A DNA stretch of 64,000 nt from Amphiura filiformis (Eukaryota; Echinodermata; Ophiuroidea; Amphilepidida; Amphiuridae), in assembly GCF_039555335.1 (NCBI RefSeq), contig NC_092629.1, positions 3,429,912 through 3,493,911 on the forward strand, in the 5' to 3' direction. The position numbers and the translations under genes were made by a program. The notes beneath the pieces are model-generated. The model saw only the letters and a program-made list of their open reading frames with translations, ran no database searches and was not told the origin of the DNA. Every line of letters starts with the position of its first letter. The first letter of the stretch is position 1. Of this stretch, positions 44,620 to 57,517 are shown in pieces.

Positions 44620-45629
44620 ACGAGAATCTACATTATTTTGTCAGAAAAAAAGACATGACTAAAAACCAAAACCCTTAGTTAAGGATCAGATTTTATTTTC
44701 CAAACGCGCGTTACACGCTGAAACACTTCTGCATTGCGCCTTTTATATGGGAAGCAGATTTCTTATTGAGAGGATGCGTCCCATATGTATGTATTCTCTA
44801 TCAATTCAATTATAAGCTTCATCTATTTGTTGCACGTTTCAAGATCCCTTTGGATTCCATCACCGTGAGCCATAATTTCATCATACCCAACGACACAGCT
44901 CAATGACCTCAGTATACAAGTAAAGCTCAAATTTTGACCTCATGTTGTTGGGTATGAGTTTTTGAACCCATAAATTAAAGGTCATTCTATGAAAGTACAT
45001 GCAATATTTGGGCTTAAAGAACTGCGACTTGATAGATGAGTATGCATGTACGAGATCTATCTTAGCATAATGGTGTTTACTCCCTCGTCAGCTGTTTAGT
45101 TCAGTGGCCTACAGTGATATTTCACCCTCGCACGTTTGCACATTGTGAAATCATAACCATTACGAATCTCCTGGAGTGATCTTTAATGATTAATTATATT
45201 TATTGTTTTGAATTTGATATGTACTGTACATTTTGATCATCAGTGATCATGTTCTTTCTTTGAATTGTTTGATGTCCGGATTTGACTTAACTACGGAAGC
45301 GTATGAGGGACATCCGAGACGGCACGCCGACTAACCACATGTGAACACATGACCAAGATGCAGTAACGCCAATGATGGATCTGTGATAACAGTGATAAGT
45401 AATGGTTTAAAAGGCATAGGCCATCAGTACAAACTGGAGCACTGAATTGTTAAACTCCTAAATTGCAAGAAAAGTGAACGCCTTTTTCCCCCCTTCCATT
45501 TCTTCTTTCTTTCTCAAGTTGTTTCCTCACTTGTTCTTAATAAGATAAGTGGGATGGCAGGAGCAATATTTTTCCAGTTTTAACTGCAATTAATATTAAT
45601 ACATTGATCTAATGAGTAAAGGAAGTCAA
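44620..45629. other. Intergenic, no gene seen
   Basis: Contains a short inverted repeat (CATACCCAACGACACAG, TGTTGTTGGGTATG at 44,881-44,956). Nothing else is supported. Confidence 0.4.
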
Positions 45630-45872
45630 TCATTAGAGAATGAATTTGGAGAAAACCTGATAATTACAAACACTCGCTGAGCAGCAAGACCTTCCCTCTA
45701 AGCTTTTAATCCGATAAGCTGATTATCTATTTGTCTTCATGAATTGGAAGACATTCTTTGATGTATTACTGGGCTCAATCATCTGAAATTACTGGAGCGT
45801 GAGCCACCCAGGCTGGTGGCTCAGCATAGTATTTTATTAACAGAAGGTTTACTCCAAATTCATTTCCTAATG
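45630..45872 (+). mobile_element. MITE of about 243 bp, copy 1
   Basis: CATTAGAGAATGAATTTGGA at the left and TCCAAATTCATTTCCTAATG at the right form terminal inverted repeats. A full copy lies in opposite orientation at 55,908-56,150. Confidence 0.8.
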
Positions 45873-48800
45873 ATAATCACATTTATATTTACCCTCCATA
45901 CACAAAATCATGCACATGGGGCGAAGTGACATCCCTGAGTTATATTAAGCCTTGGGATCATCTTTACAGAACCAACACCATTCCTCTTGTGTATCAGCTT
46001 TATTTGAGTACAATGTCCTCTTCGACCCGCCTTGGCCAATTGAAATTTCAATCTTTTAACGGTTAATCAATCTAAGTAAATCTAGATTGAAAAGTAGATT
46101 CAAATGGTTTGACTCGAACTCTTTTTGTAGACTGATTTCACTATCCAATCATGTGTTACTCCTAATTTACTGCCAAATGGCGAGTGTTGCATTATTTGGG
46201 ATGAGAATACAAACTTTGTTTTAGAAAAAATATGTTCAATCTTTAATTCAACTGGAAAACATTTGTCCCTAATTCAGAAAATTCAATCGAAAAAGGTTTG
46301 CTCCCCCAGTTCCTAATTCGGTACGGCAAAAGATGATTTTGATGATTATAATAGGGCAATTTAAGAGAGTTGGGTCAAAATATTATGTTGTGTTTGATTT
46401 TTGCTTAAAATTATTCTTCTAGATGCAATAATATCGTCAATTCGTCAATCGTCATTCACTCTATAGGAAATCGAACGTCATCTTCAATCAATTCAGTGAG
46501 AGGAAATTATTGGAACGTGTGGCGTTCCTTCAGGTATTATATGCAGGAAACATGCGCAATCTCAACCCAAACGGCCTATATTCCCAAATCAGTGTGATAT
46601 GACGTGATTTCTGAAAAAGAAAATGTTGTCAGGGAAAAAAGATATGTTGCAATAAACAATGATGTAAGAAAGAATTCACCTGTGCATCATTTATTAAAAT
46701 TAATGTCACGTTCTTTTTCGCTATCAATAGATCATTTTGTTCCCTATGTATTGTTCTAAATGAAAACAATGTAGGCTTATTATGATGTTTATAATGTGTA
46801 GCCATTGCGAATGACGTCATTACCTCTTACGCCACAAGAAAATGTACGATATTTTTTAATGGAATTGATTTGTTTTGCATATTATGTTTACACATGCCCG
46901 GAGTTATGAGTTACAACCATCCGGGGGAGGGGGTACTCTCTATGGGTGACGGGGATGTGCGGACAAATTGACCCCATTTGTCAACTCCCTGTCACTCAAT
47001 GACCCCATTTTTTGTTTTATTTACAGAACTCCCTCTCACCCAATGACCCCTCTTTTTTTGTTTTCCTGTCACCTAAAAAACACCTTTAAAGAAAAATAGG
47101 GAATTAATCTCTCATTCCCCTGAATGAATGACCTCATTTTTTCAATATTTTTCTTCAAATTTTTAAAAATGTTTGAAAATTTTGTATCAGCCAAACTCGT
47201 TGTGTTTGTAGGACAACGCGTAGCCTTTTGGATACGCAAAATTTGATTTCAGATGTCCGATTCCAAAGAGGGGCGTTGCTTTATGATAGAAACAGCATTT
47301 ATAATGAAAACAGATCGCGCGGTCAAGAAAAATCACCAGGAAAAACATGATTTAAAGAGGGAGAGCAGGATTGCGACCCACCCGGCAAAAAATTAATCCA
47401 GTTAGAAAAAAAGTTTGTTTTCTCTGTAAAAACGTTGAAAATCAGCCTCCTGAAGGAAAAGTCCACAGATGGTCTGTTTTTTCTGTAAAAACATTGACAT
47501 CAACCTTTTTTAGTTTTTTTTCTTCAAAAGTTCCACTTTTTAGGCCGGGCCCCGCAACCCTTAAAATAATCCTGGCTCAGTACAGTGACATTGCTTGTTA
47601 ATTTACCAAAGCAGAGAAGATGAGAACATTTCAAATTCCAAGCAAACATTTACTTTCATCATCACTGCACTTATAGCTTGGCAGGGTTACTTTTTGTGTT
47701 GATCATTTTATGGCAACGGTCCTTTTATTAGTTCACGCGATCCTATATTAGATATAGGTAACTCTATACGTGCTTTCATACATGTATAATGTTTCTCTAT
47801 AAATATGTTTCAAGTTTCTTAAATTAAGTTTCTTCTTCATTTCTCTCCTGCCGTGTATTCAATGATTGGCAAACTCGTGCACGGCATTCTGCCTGGCATT
47901 CAATCCGCATGCAGCATGTTTTGACGCTATCAGCTGATTCCCAGCTGATCGCTTAACCATGTTAACACCCATTGAATCAACGGGTGTAAGAACGCTCGAT
48001 ATTTTTGGGTCAATATCCATCGATATCGATAAAATGTTGAACGAAAAACAAGTTTACCATTTTCGTTTGTAGTAATTTTTTTCAAAAATATGTGAAGTGG
48101 TTGAATTGAGCAAATTGGTTGGTGGCGTGACCAATTTCAATATGAATAATTATTATCTTGGCACACAAACCAAGGTGGATGTGAACATAGACTCTAAACT
48201 ACTTTTGAACATGTCCATCTTGTCTGGATGGAAGAACCACTAGCCCGCCCAAACATTGACCATAGTACAATCCAGCTGTTTTACCAAACATGTGAGCGAA
48301 AACAATTTCATACCCATTATATATGTAAATTGTTTTGCCTATTGTTAAGTTTTTTATGGTTTAAGACTTAAGAGTATTATTACCTAAAGCATAAATAGTA
48401 CTACTATTATATTTTTTAACGATTTCACCCAAACACAAATAGCCTGCTTAATAATTAAAATATTTTGACATTGAAAAAGTGCAACTTTTGGCGGGCGTGG
48501 ACATGGTGGAGGGGTTAATGACTCTTAGCCCCGCCAGTACATAGAAGTAGTATCAATGCAAATGCAAGTTTCTTAGAAGACTCTATTTTTCTAGCTGTGC
48601 AAAGTATTGCGCAAGAGCACCAGGCAATTTCATTCGAAGTAAAAATATGACGTGTACTCTGGTTGGTCGATATGAGAGATACGCCTTTCTTCCACCCACC
48701 CAAATCGGGGCCTCTGATTGGTGGAATTCCTCGTGGTGTGATGGGGTGTGTCCATTGACACATACTATTTTCAGCATCAAATCAGCTGTTGTTCATAGGG

Positions 48801-49386
48801 ACCGACTATGGATTGGTTTACACCCTTCCCAGAATACTCCACTTTAATAGATACACGATCAATTTCAACACATCTCCCCGTTCATATTTACAATTTCAAG
48901 TAGAATGCAGCATTGCATTGTGGGATAACATGAAGTCTGTCACTTAGGATCGACATGTTGGATACAAATCTATAACAATTTGCCCTTGTCCCCCAGGGTA
49001 GGACTTCCACCATGCACCAGGTCGTTTACCTAGTACACGCGAGCGAGGACTGATGCAGAAATCTTGCAGACGATTTACCTGTTTACATGTGAGAAATAAT
49101 GTCAATTTTGTTACTTTTTTTAAAATAAATAGATTAAAATTTGTTACAATTAATATCGTGAAATTGGTATTGCTATTGCCATACTTCCAGCAGACAATTC
49201 TATTAGTAAAATAGTTTTGCAGACGACATTTCAGCAAAAATATGCAAATTTTGTTACTTTTTAAAACTGAAATGACTCAAACATTAATTATTACGAAATT
49301 GGTCTAGAGATTTTAAGTATAAAATGAAACAAGCAAAAACAAAACAAAAAAATGTTAATGAAAAGAAATACTTCAACACATATTTT
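45873..49386. other. Intergenic, no gene seen
   Basis: AT-rich with repeat fragments. Bases 46,920-47,100 (GGGGGAGGGGGTACTCTCTA, TCACCCAATGACCCC) look like a dispersed repeat. Two CAGCTGAT motifs at 47,931-47,956 echo the E-box cluster near the EF-hand promoter. Confidence 0.4.
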
Positions 49387-49462
49387 GCTGAAACTCCCGA
49401 CTGAACTTGGAAACTGAACTTGGAAAAGTTGAACTTTTCCAAGTTCAGTCGGGAGTTTCAGC
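49387..49462. repeat. 76-base hairpin with perfect outer stem
   Basis: GCTGAAACTCCCGACTGAAC through TTGG pairs exactly with CCAAGTTCAGTCGGGAGTTT and CAGC. The inner AAAAGTT G AACTTTT also pairs. One arm has a 13-base duplicated insertion (AAACTGAACTTGG). Confidence 0.8.
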
Positions 49463-49603
49463 TGATGCACACAATAATTATTCCCTAAAATATAGAATTG
49501 TAACTACGCCTTTAGTGAAATAATTAGCGTTAATGTCAATAGATAAAATACAAACTATATTTAATACATCTAGTTCTGAATGAGCAAGTGGTTTTACATG
49601 TAG

Positions 49604-49775
49604 GCTCTCTCCACGCGGGTGTCGACTGCAGACGACAAGTTAAAAATAATGTAAATACTTGTGACCATATTTGGGGTCAACGTGAAAAATGAGTACAAAG
49701 AAGTTTAGTATTGGTTCAGTGGTTCTTATTAGTTCTTGATATTTAAAGAAAATATCTCAAAACTTGGATTTTAAT
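49604..49775. mobile_element. Dispersed repeat (CCACGCGGGTGTCGA family)
   Basis: CTCTCCACGCGGGTGTCGAC, GCAGACGACAAGTT, then AAATATCTCAAAACTTGG, the same family as 25,704-25,960. Confidence 0.6.
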
Positions 49776-52416
49776 ATGTTAAAGCAAAAAAGCCTATTCT
49801 GCATTTTAAAAATCTCGTTCGTCATATTCATATATTAGACTTGATTTGTGATAAAGAAAGTTCAAATTTGCTTCAAAAGTTAAAATTAAATTTAAAATTA
49901 ATTGGATATTAAATATTTAAGTGTATGAAAAGGTAGATCAAAATTCCAATTTGCTTTCTGCAACATGCTGGGCAAGTATTGAAACTGTTATTAGGGGGGG
50001 GCTATTTTACCTCGAAGTCAACAACATTTAAGTTCACCGTCACCATGCACCTTTAATAGCAACATGTTTAGTGTTATGAACACTCCTCGTATACATATTT
50101 GGTCCTGTTTGATCATTTCACGGTGGAAACATTTTTTTGTGTGTGTGTGTGTGGGGGGGTCGACATGCGAAGCGGGAATAATATCAATTTCAGACTATTG
50201 ATTCATATCCCCGAATGAAGGTGTGCTGACTTGGCTGACTCTCCCCAACTCAAGTCCCGGCAGTCTTTGATGATCCGAGTATTTGCGGATCTTCACCATA
50301 TTTTGTGTCTGTCAAGACAAGGGTTATTCTGTCCTTTCAATATTAAAGTCCAAAGACTGGGCCAAAGACATAGGCCTACAGCCACTTGCCCTTGAACTCC
50401 CGGGCTTGCCCACCCGGCTTGCCCACCCGGCTTGCCCACTTGCAAAGGCGTTAGCTTAATTCACAACATTCGCGTTAGAGTCCAGAAGCTTCAAGCTTAG
50501 CAATTTAGGAACAAAAAGCTAGAGTTTATGAGCATCGTGTGAACGTTTATACTCGTGTCAGGGAGGTGATGAAACACATGGCTCGTGCGACCTTGATTGA
50601 GGTCATGGCGTGCCGTGAGTGACATGAGGAAGCGTGTTGATATAATCCACATGGGGGTTACATGACCGGGAGTATGACTTTTCGCAAGAACATGATAAGG
50701 TTATGTAACTGTTGCTATGTAAACTTTAAATAGGCCATGCAAATTCGCCGTAGAAGTGATGATGTAATTGTAACAGGATTTCATAGCAATAGGCCTAGAT
50801 AAATACAATTATACAATATAATTATCGCCCTTCATTACAACGTTCACGCGGTAGCCTACCTAGGGGAGACTGGGGTAATTCCGACCCCTTTTCGCCAGCC
50901 CATCGGGCTGGTACCTGTTTCTGGGATCGTGTTTGTATGCTCAAGAGATTAATTTTTATTGGTATTGGAATGACTTTTTGTTAAAACTTTTTGTGGTTGA
51001 ATTTTTTTAAAAATATTTTAATTCGATGTGTAAGGAAAAGTAAGTAGGCCTATGTTTTGCCGTTTCAACGAATGAAAACGAGTGAGTATTACCAAAGTTA
51101 TGTTTGAATTAATATGACTTTAAAAGTTTTAGGTATAGGCCTAAAATGTAACAATAATAGTTAATATACAGCATCATATGGTCAGCAGAAGAAAAGTATG
51201 TCATTTCAGTGTCTTTGACCCGGGGTCCTTGACCACTGAACAGCGTGATATCATGTTGATAACAGATCTAAGAATCAAAATCTTCATCATATGGACCATA
51301 TTGATGTCAAAGTAATTATCTATCCTATCCTGTGTCGTTTTATGGATAAAAATGACTCAAAATGCTATTGATGAAATAGTTGCTATCATGAACATTAGTT
51401 TTGCCTTTTCAACGGGAAAAATCCGATGCAAAATAAAGTTTTTAGGGCCTAGCTATAATATGGGCATAATTTATGCATGTAGGCCTATAGTATTGAACAA
51501 TGTACCCATTTGACATGCACTTTAATATAGATAAATAAATTGTCTTACTTTATTAATTTAATAACTTCTATGTTATAAATAAAATGACACATAACGTAAG
51601 TGAAGCTACTTTCTATCTTTTTTATTTGATTCATAAACTTACAGTCAAAACACACAAGAGTGAAGATTGCAGTGAGTAATCAGTCCTTTATAAATGTTCT
51701 TGCCACCATCTATCACAGGCCTATAGTAAACTATACATTGCGAATTAATATCAAATTATTTTAAAATAAAAAATGTACATGTAAGGTGAGTTTATATTAT
51801 GTTATATGGCGAATTTAAGGAGTATTTCGTGATCCTAGCATCCTCTTTTTATGACATTTTTCAGTAGATATCCACAAAAAAAGCTTATTCTAAAAAATTT
51901 CAGTTGATTCCGATTTTGCCTTTACGAGTTATGCATGGTTATGTGTACACAATGTGATGCAATTTTGTTCTGGTATACCAGAACGAAATTCAAATTTCAC
52001 GATTACTTTGCTAAACGAATTAATCTGCAAGAAATATTTTGTACATAAACATTATGTAGCCAGAGGTTTCCAGTGATTTAAAAATCTCAACTTTTTTGAG
52101 AAAAGTTAGGGATGATGCTGTGGATCACGAAATGCCCTTTTAACTAAAACCTGCAGTCAGTGCAGTGTAGTATTTGTGACGTGGTATATCGAAAGCAGAC
52201 ACTTTTGGGCAGGATCGTAAATGGAGAAATAGCCAAAAATCTACCCGGGGTGATTTTTTCACGATTTGGGTTTATGATGTTATTAATGTTTAAAATATTG
52301 TCTGATCGTTTCAGACCGGAATATAACTGGCATGTTGTATTTTTGAGACATTTTTCAAGGTAATTCCTACTCTCAACATTGTCAATAATATTTTTAAAGG
52401 CAGCTTATCTATTATT
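49776..52416. other. Intergenic, no gene seen
   Basis: AT-rich with a TG/G microsatellite (50,140-50,157), three copies of a CCCACCCGGCTTG motif (50,400-50,440), and a GGGGAGACTGGGGTAATTCC repeat-like stretch at 50,860. No coding signal. Confidence 0.4.
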
Positions 52417-52830
52417 AATTAAAGGCCCATTCAGTGATTTGCTCATCCGGACGATCGTAAAAATCATCAAAATTTTGATTAACCCTTTCTGAACTAAATC
52501 TCACTGAATCTCACTATGAAAATCGCTGCTCGTGCACGCATTGCACGTGACTTGATGACGCAATCAGCCTAAGCCATATATGCCCAGGGAATCGTTGGCC
52601 GGGCCAACGTCACCTGTGTGGCTACACGCTGGGATCTTCTGCGTGGCATGCGAGGGGTCCGAGGTTCGAATCCCGGGGGTGCAAAGTGACTTCTTTCTTC
52701 ATCTTCTCTCCTTTTTCGTTTCTTCTTTCCCTTCCGATAGCAAAAATCCCTTGTGTTCAGTTAGGGTTAATTAAAGGCCCATTCAGTGATTTGCTCATCC
52801 GGACGATCGTAAAAATCATCAAAATTTTGG
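52417..52830 (+). mobile_element. piggyBac-like MITE with tRNA-like core, flanked by 61-bp repeats
   Basis: The element at 52,483-52,766 starts TTAACCCTTTC and ends CAGTTAGGGTTAA, with TTAA duplications on both sides. Its core has GGTTCGAATCCC (B box) and a pyrimidine-rich stretch, as in the 5.7-kb array but in the opposite orientation. A 61-bp sequence (TTAAAGGCCCATTCAGTGAT through CATCAAAATTTTG) lies on both sides. Confidence 0.7.
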
Positions 52831-53056
52831 TACCGTACCTTTGTTATTACATAGATGTGCTAAGTCTGCGAATGGTTCAGCCAAAAGCCGTGTAGGCCTA
52901 TTTAAGACAAAATAAGACATTTTACACGAATCTGTATTTTTAGATACTGACAGTATCTAAAATTAGCTACAAGTATTTGAATGGCGGGGCTTGAACTTCG
53001 TCAGTACTGCTGTTTTCTTCATTTTTTGCCAAATTTGGCATTTCAAAAATATATGC
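52831..53056. mobile_element. Remainder of a MITE related to 21,806
   Basis: It continues the copy that starts at about 52,770 (GGTTCAGCCAAAAGCCGTGT, AAGACAAAATAAGACATTTT, CATTTTTTGCCAAAT), matching 21,890-22,080. Confidence 0.7.
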
Positions 53057-53120
53057 TTCCGTTGATGTTTTTCCTTGCCTATTAAACCTATTTTATGCAC
53101 TCTATTATTAAATATTTCAT

Positions 53121-53340
53121 TCAACTTGAGTAAAAAGGTCACAACTCAACAAAATGAGTAAAACATTACTCAAATTGAGTAAATAATACCCAACATTGAG
53201 CTCATTTTAATAGATTTTACCCTCAATGTTGGGTAATATTATCAATATGAGCTCAATTTTGAGTATTGTACTCATTTGTTGAATTGTGACTATATGAGCT
53301 CAATGTTGAATAAATTTTTACTTTTTTACTCATGTTGAGT
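53121..53340. mobile_element. Foldback element, TGAGTAAA/GAGCTCA family
   Basis: AACTTGAGTAAAAAGGTCAC and CCCAACATTGAGCTCATTTT are mirrored by CAATGTTGGGTAATATT and CATATGAGCTCAATTTTGAG, with the outer arm TACTTTTTTACTCATGTTGA. Confidence 0.65.
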
Positions 53341-53599
53341 TAAATATTTTGCAGTGTAGCCATTTATTGAAAACTATATTGGCGATAAAAAAATTCAACT
53401 GAATGTGTTCATCATGATTAATAACATATTTGGGTATTTCTCTGAAAAGGTGTACTATTGGAAGATAGGCAAATATGAATTTGAAAATGATTATAAAAAT
53501 GTTTCCTTTACATATCTGTAAGGATGTAAGTCTCTAGTGCATGAAAACAATATTTGGCGCAATCTTTAGGGCGCGCTCTATATTATAGAGGGCGTAATC

Positions 53600-54320
53600 T
53601 GCAGGTTGTGCCAGGTGAGCATCATCTCCGTCACATTTAGGCCAAAAAGGAAAAAGGACAAAAAATTGTTAAAACTCTTAATTATGAGTTTTATGGATAA
53701 CTTGTAAGTTGCTTGATTCATGTTTGCTTTTTCATTTAAAAAATATGATTTTGTACTTTCGTCATTTAGTTGGGACAATGAGAGGCAGGCTGTACGGAGA
53801 ATGTCATGTCTGTTAGTATTTTTTAATACAAACTTAAGTATATTTATAATTTTGCTTGAAATAACTAAATAAATTTCTATTGACATAGTAAACACATACA
53901 ATATCAATTACATTTCCAAATAGTAAATTCCATGTTGTCTGGGTCAAAGGTCAAATAAAGGTCAACAACAATTGTGATGGAGATGACAGTGCTGTGATGG
54001 AGATGATAGTGATGTGACGGAGATGATATTTCTACACAAATTCCTATAGAGAATCATCTCCGTCACAGACATTTGATTTCAGTAATGTTTTCACACTACT
54101 TGAAAATGAAATTCATACAGATGAGAAGGTTTAGAATTGGTAAGCATTTTCTGATAAACTAAACTGGACTTCGCTGTTTCTCAAGATCCGGTGATGTGAT
54201 GGAGATGATGGTGATGTGACGGAGATGATATTTCTACACGAATTCCTTTAGAGAATCATCTCCGCCACGGCAAATTGTGACGCCAACTGATGTAGCGGAG
54301 ATGATGGTTCAGACATTGCT
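53600..54320. repeat. Clustered GACGGAGATGAT motifs
   Basis: About ten copies of TG(A)TG(A/T)CGGAGATGAT or its complement ATCATCTCCGTCACA. A segment of about 100 bp (GTGATGGAGATGA, GAGATGATATTTCTACACA, TTAGAGAATCATCTCCG) is present twice, at 53,990-54,070 and 54,188-54,270. Confidence 0.7.
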
Positions 54321-55636
54321 TACGATTAATAGCAGGGTTAAGCTTACCCACGTGTTACATATCACCACAACAGCTTGTGGGACATATTCAACCATCATTA
54401 TTTTCCGGAAAAATGCAACAATAAGACTTATATCAAATTGATCAAAAACGTTTGGAGATGATGTTGAATAAAGGTACGCGCGTGTATACTTGAAGATACC
54501 CTCAAAATTGGCAGGAAAAGAGTGCCAATGTGCACCTATTCCGGGATGATGTTTTTCGTCGTCTGTAAAAGGCAGCGTACAGGGTCAAATTATTGACCTC
54601 TGATATTTGGTCTTCACCTCCAGCCTTTTTGATGCCAATGTGACGGCAATGATGCAAAACCAAGGGACAGCAATTTTTTGACACAAATATTGGAATTATT
54701 CCATAAAATTGACTTTAGAAGTGGTTTTAAGCATTTAAACCTTCTTAGACATGATATTTACCCCAGTCAGTGCTAATTTTCACTTCCCACACTTGCTCAC
54801 AAAAATACTACAAAATCACTAAAATTCGGTGCATGACATCGGGACATGGGGTTTTCAGGGGGGTCGTCAGATATTAAAGAATTTTTTGACTCCAAGAAAT
54901 TAATTTTTCCCCACTTGGACGTTCTTAACTATTTTTATACATACAAAAGTCCATGACTAAGCCAAAAAAGAAAAAAAAAATCCGCTTTTAAAACTTTTAT
55001 GAACGGCGAAAGTCGCGGGACTTAAAAGTTCCCCTTTTCAGAGAATCACCCATTTTTCATTTAAAATGTCATAGTCTTGTCCGACACGTATCCCACGCAA
55101 CTTAGTTTCGCCTCCAGGATCTGCGGTTTCGCGCAACCTCGTGCAAATGATTTTCAACTATCTTCTGAGCAGGCAACTTGGGAAATTTCTGCGCAATCCT
55201 TCTCAATCTCCGAAAGTTCTGCGCATATTTCTTAACATTCCCGCACAATAACATTAAATCTCAAAATTGTCTCCCGCACACTCCGCGCAAAATGCCAGTA
55301 TAAGATCCATGGGCCCAGTACAGTTCCGCGTATTAAATCTTCATTGCACGAAAAAGATTCGGGCAATGTGCAATATTGTCCGCGTAAACCATTTGTCCCT
55401 TCTTTGAAAGCATGTATTTCCTGGAAGTATTGGATGACAGATAGACATCCGAGTCAAGCATGCAGGGTTGTCCCAGGAACTCAGCTGAGATGCTTGTAAT
55501 TATTTGATGGATATCAACTATCAATGTTAATTCAAACATGTGGAGTGCCTGGGGCTAAGAGAGTACATGCCTTTTTTGCCTGACAACAAGCATGACAAGC
55601 TCTGTCAAAAATGTGCCTGAATGTTGCGCTATGTCA
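54321..55636. other. Intergenic, no gene seen
   Basis: AT-rich with no supported gene, RNA or repeat. Short open frames on both strands lack recognisable motifs. Confidence 0.4.
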
Positions 55637-55786
55637 TAAATGCGGATCACTCATTGGGAGTGAAATTGTACAAAATAACGCACGCGTACTGAGATGTTGA
55701 TGTGTCCGAATACATGAAATCCGCAGGGGATGGGGAGGGGTGCATTATTCTGTACAATTTCACTCCCAACAAGTGATACGCATTTA
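55637..55786. mobile_element. Foldback element of about 150 bp
   Basis: TAAATGCGGATCACTCATTG, GGAGTGAAATTGTACA is mirrored by TGTACAATTTCACTCCCAAC and AAGTGATACGCATTTA. Confidence 0.75.
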
Positions 55787-55907
55787 TTAACCATTTTAAC
55801 TTTTTTCATATCATACGATTTTTGGTATTTTTATAACATATTGTCACTAAAATGTTGAAATATAAGAATAAATATAAATATATCAACTCGCAAGAAAAAC
55901 GCGTCCG

Positions 55908-56150
55908 CATTAGGAAACGAATTTGGAGAAAACCTTCTGTTAATAAAATACTATGCTGAGCCACCAGCCTGTGTGGCTCACGCTCCAGTAATTTCAGATG
56001 ATTGAGCTCAGTAATGCATCAAAGAATGTCTTCCAAAACAAATACCGGTAGATAATCAGCTTATCGGATTAAAAGCTTAGAGGGAAGGTCTTGCTGCTCA
56101 GCGAGTGTTTGTAATTATCATCAGGTTTTCTCCAAATTCATTCTCTAATG
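55908..56150 (-). mobile_element. MITE of about 243 bp, copy 2 (inverted)
   Basis: The reverse complement of the 45,630 element, with the same ends (CATTAGGAAACGAATTTGGA and TCCAAATTCATTCTCTAATG) and only scattered differences. Confidence 0.8.
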
Positions 56151-56270
56151 GAAGGGCACTGAACTGTGGGTTGTAGGCCGAGTGCGAGTACATTAGTCTA
56201 AATCCGCCAGTCTCTTAACCTATACGCACGGCAGTTTCTACTTGTAGCCAACAATCGTTCCCCATGCATA

Positions 56271-56413
56271 AGCCTTTTTGAAGTATGGCGGGCACAAAAG
56301 CAGAGGGCGTATTTTGATTTGGGTAATCTTAATTATGCTTTCTCAGCTGACAAAAGATTACCCAAATCAAAGTACGCCCTCTCCCTTTGTGCCCGCCATA
56401 ATTCAAAAAGGCT
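56271..56413. repeat. Long hairpin, arms about 60 bp
   Basis: AGCCTTTTTGAAGTATGGCG through GATTTGGGTAATCTT pairs with AAGATTACCCAAATCAAAGT through CGCCATAATTCAAAAAGGCT, with few mismatches. Confidence 0.8.
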
Positions 56414-56604
56414 AATTGTGTTTATACCAGCATATTCATGTGCAGGATGCGTTGCCCAATTACTTTACTTGTATAATGCTGGGGAAACGAGTATTATAAA
56501 ACACCAATTATGATCTCCCATACTTGTGTACGTACGTAACTATGTTTGCGTGTATTGCATACCTCGACTGCCTACATTAGTCCCAGTTTCAAGCACCGTT
56601 TATC

Positions 56605-56800
56605 AGTGGGAGCTGGACTAATGTTGAGGGCATCCGTCTAGTGATCGGAAGGTCGTGGGTTCGAATCACATGCCGGCACGTTCCCTTGCTTTACTTGGCT
56701 TGTGTATCGGACGGGATATGTGTTTGTTTGTTGTCTTGTTTAACATGAAACACTTTGTTAACTGAAATACGACACCTATTCCTGTCAGGCCAAGTAAAAA
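56605..56800 (+). mobile_element. tRNA-derived SINE
   Basis: CATCCGTCTAGTGATCGGAA precedes a B box (GTGGGTTCGAATCAC), then CCGGCACGTTCCCTTGC and an A-rich end (CAGGCCAAGTAAAAAAAAA). The A box is weak. Confidence 0.5.
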
Positions 56801-57088
56801 AAAATGTTTAGCTTCCTTTTTATAAAAAAAATTCTGAAATATCTTTTGTTCTTTTATTTCAGGTAGAACTTTTTTTGTAAAATTGTTTTAGAAGTTCACG
56901 TATTGACCACCACCTTCTTGTTTTTTTCTTCAAAAAAGCGTTACCGCGTATTCACCACTAATTCACCTTCACCCGATGTGTTTCTACTAGGGCCGTTAAC
57001 ACGTACGTTTTCCTTGGATCACCCAGTACTTACTCGAATTCACCGTCAAGCGTTTGCTCAATAGAAATACGCTCTTTGGCTCATGCTT

Positions 57089-57236
57089 AGTAGTAGAGGA
57101 CCAGCCTGTAGAATCCGTGACTAAATCATAGAACAAAAGTTTGAGAGTCATTTTGGATCTTTGATCGATTCTGAATAAATTTAGCTTGGGCTCGCCTCCT
57201 GAAACTTCCGGGCATTCCGGGGAGAGGTCAATCAAG
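57089..57236. repeat. Inverted-repeat arm, left
   Basis: AGTAGAGGACCAGCCTGTAG through TCCGGGGAGAGGTCAATCAA. Its reverse complement lies at 57,844-57,990 with few changes, so a spacer of about 600 bp containing a MITE is bracketed. Confidence 0.85.
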
Positions 57237-57517
57237 GTTACATGGGGGTCGAATTTTCAGAATGCTCCAATTATGTCAAGTATTGTATTAAATTACACGT
57301 ATGGTTATGAGGATTCAAAATATGTATAGTTTGTTATGTGCCCGGTTATGTGTCAGACCTTTCAAGAGGTGTTATGACGAAAAACGTTCAAAGGTCAACA
57401 ACATTTTTGAATTCTGACCATAGTTAACAACGTCCGATTTTGGGGATTTTGGTATCTAATTATATGTTTTCTTGCATGAGAAATACAACTAAGCAAATTT
57501 AAAAACAAACTGTACAA

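Noticed and set aside
53578..53907. 109-codon minus-strand open frame
   Set aside because: Low-complexity, AT-rich composition and overlap with the GGAGATGAT repeat cluster. No recognisable domain.
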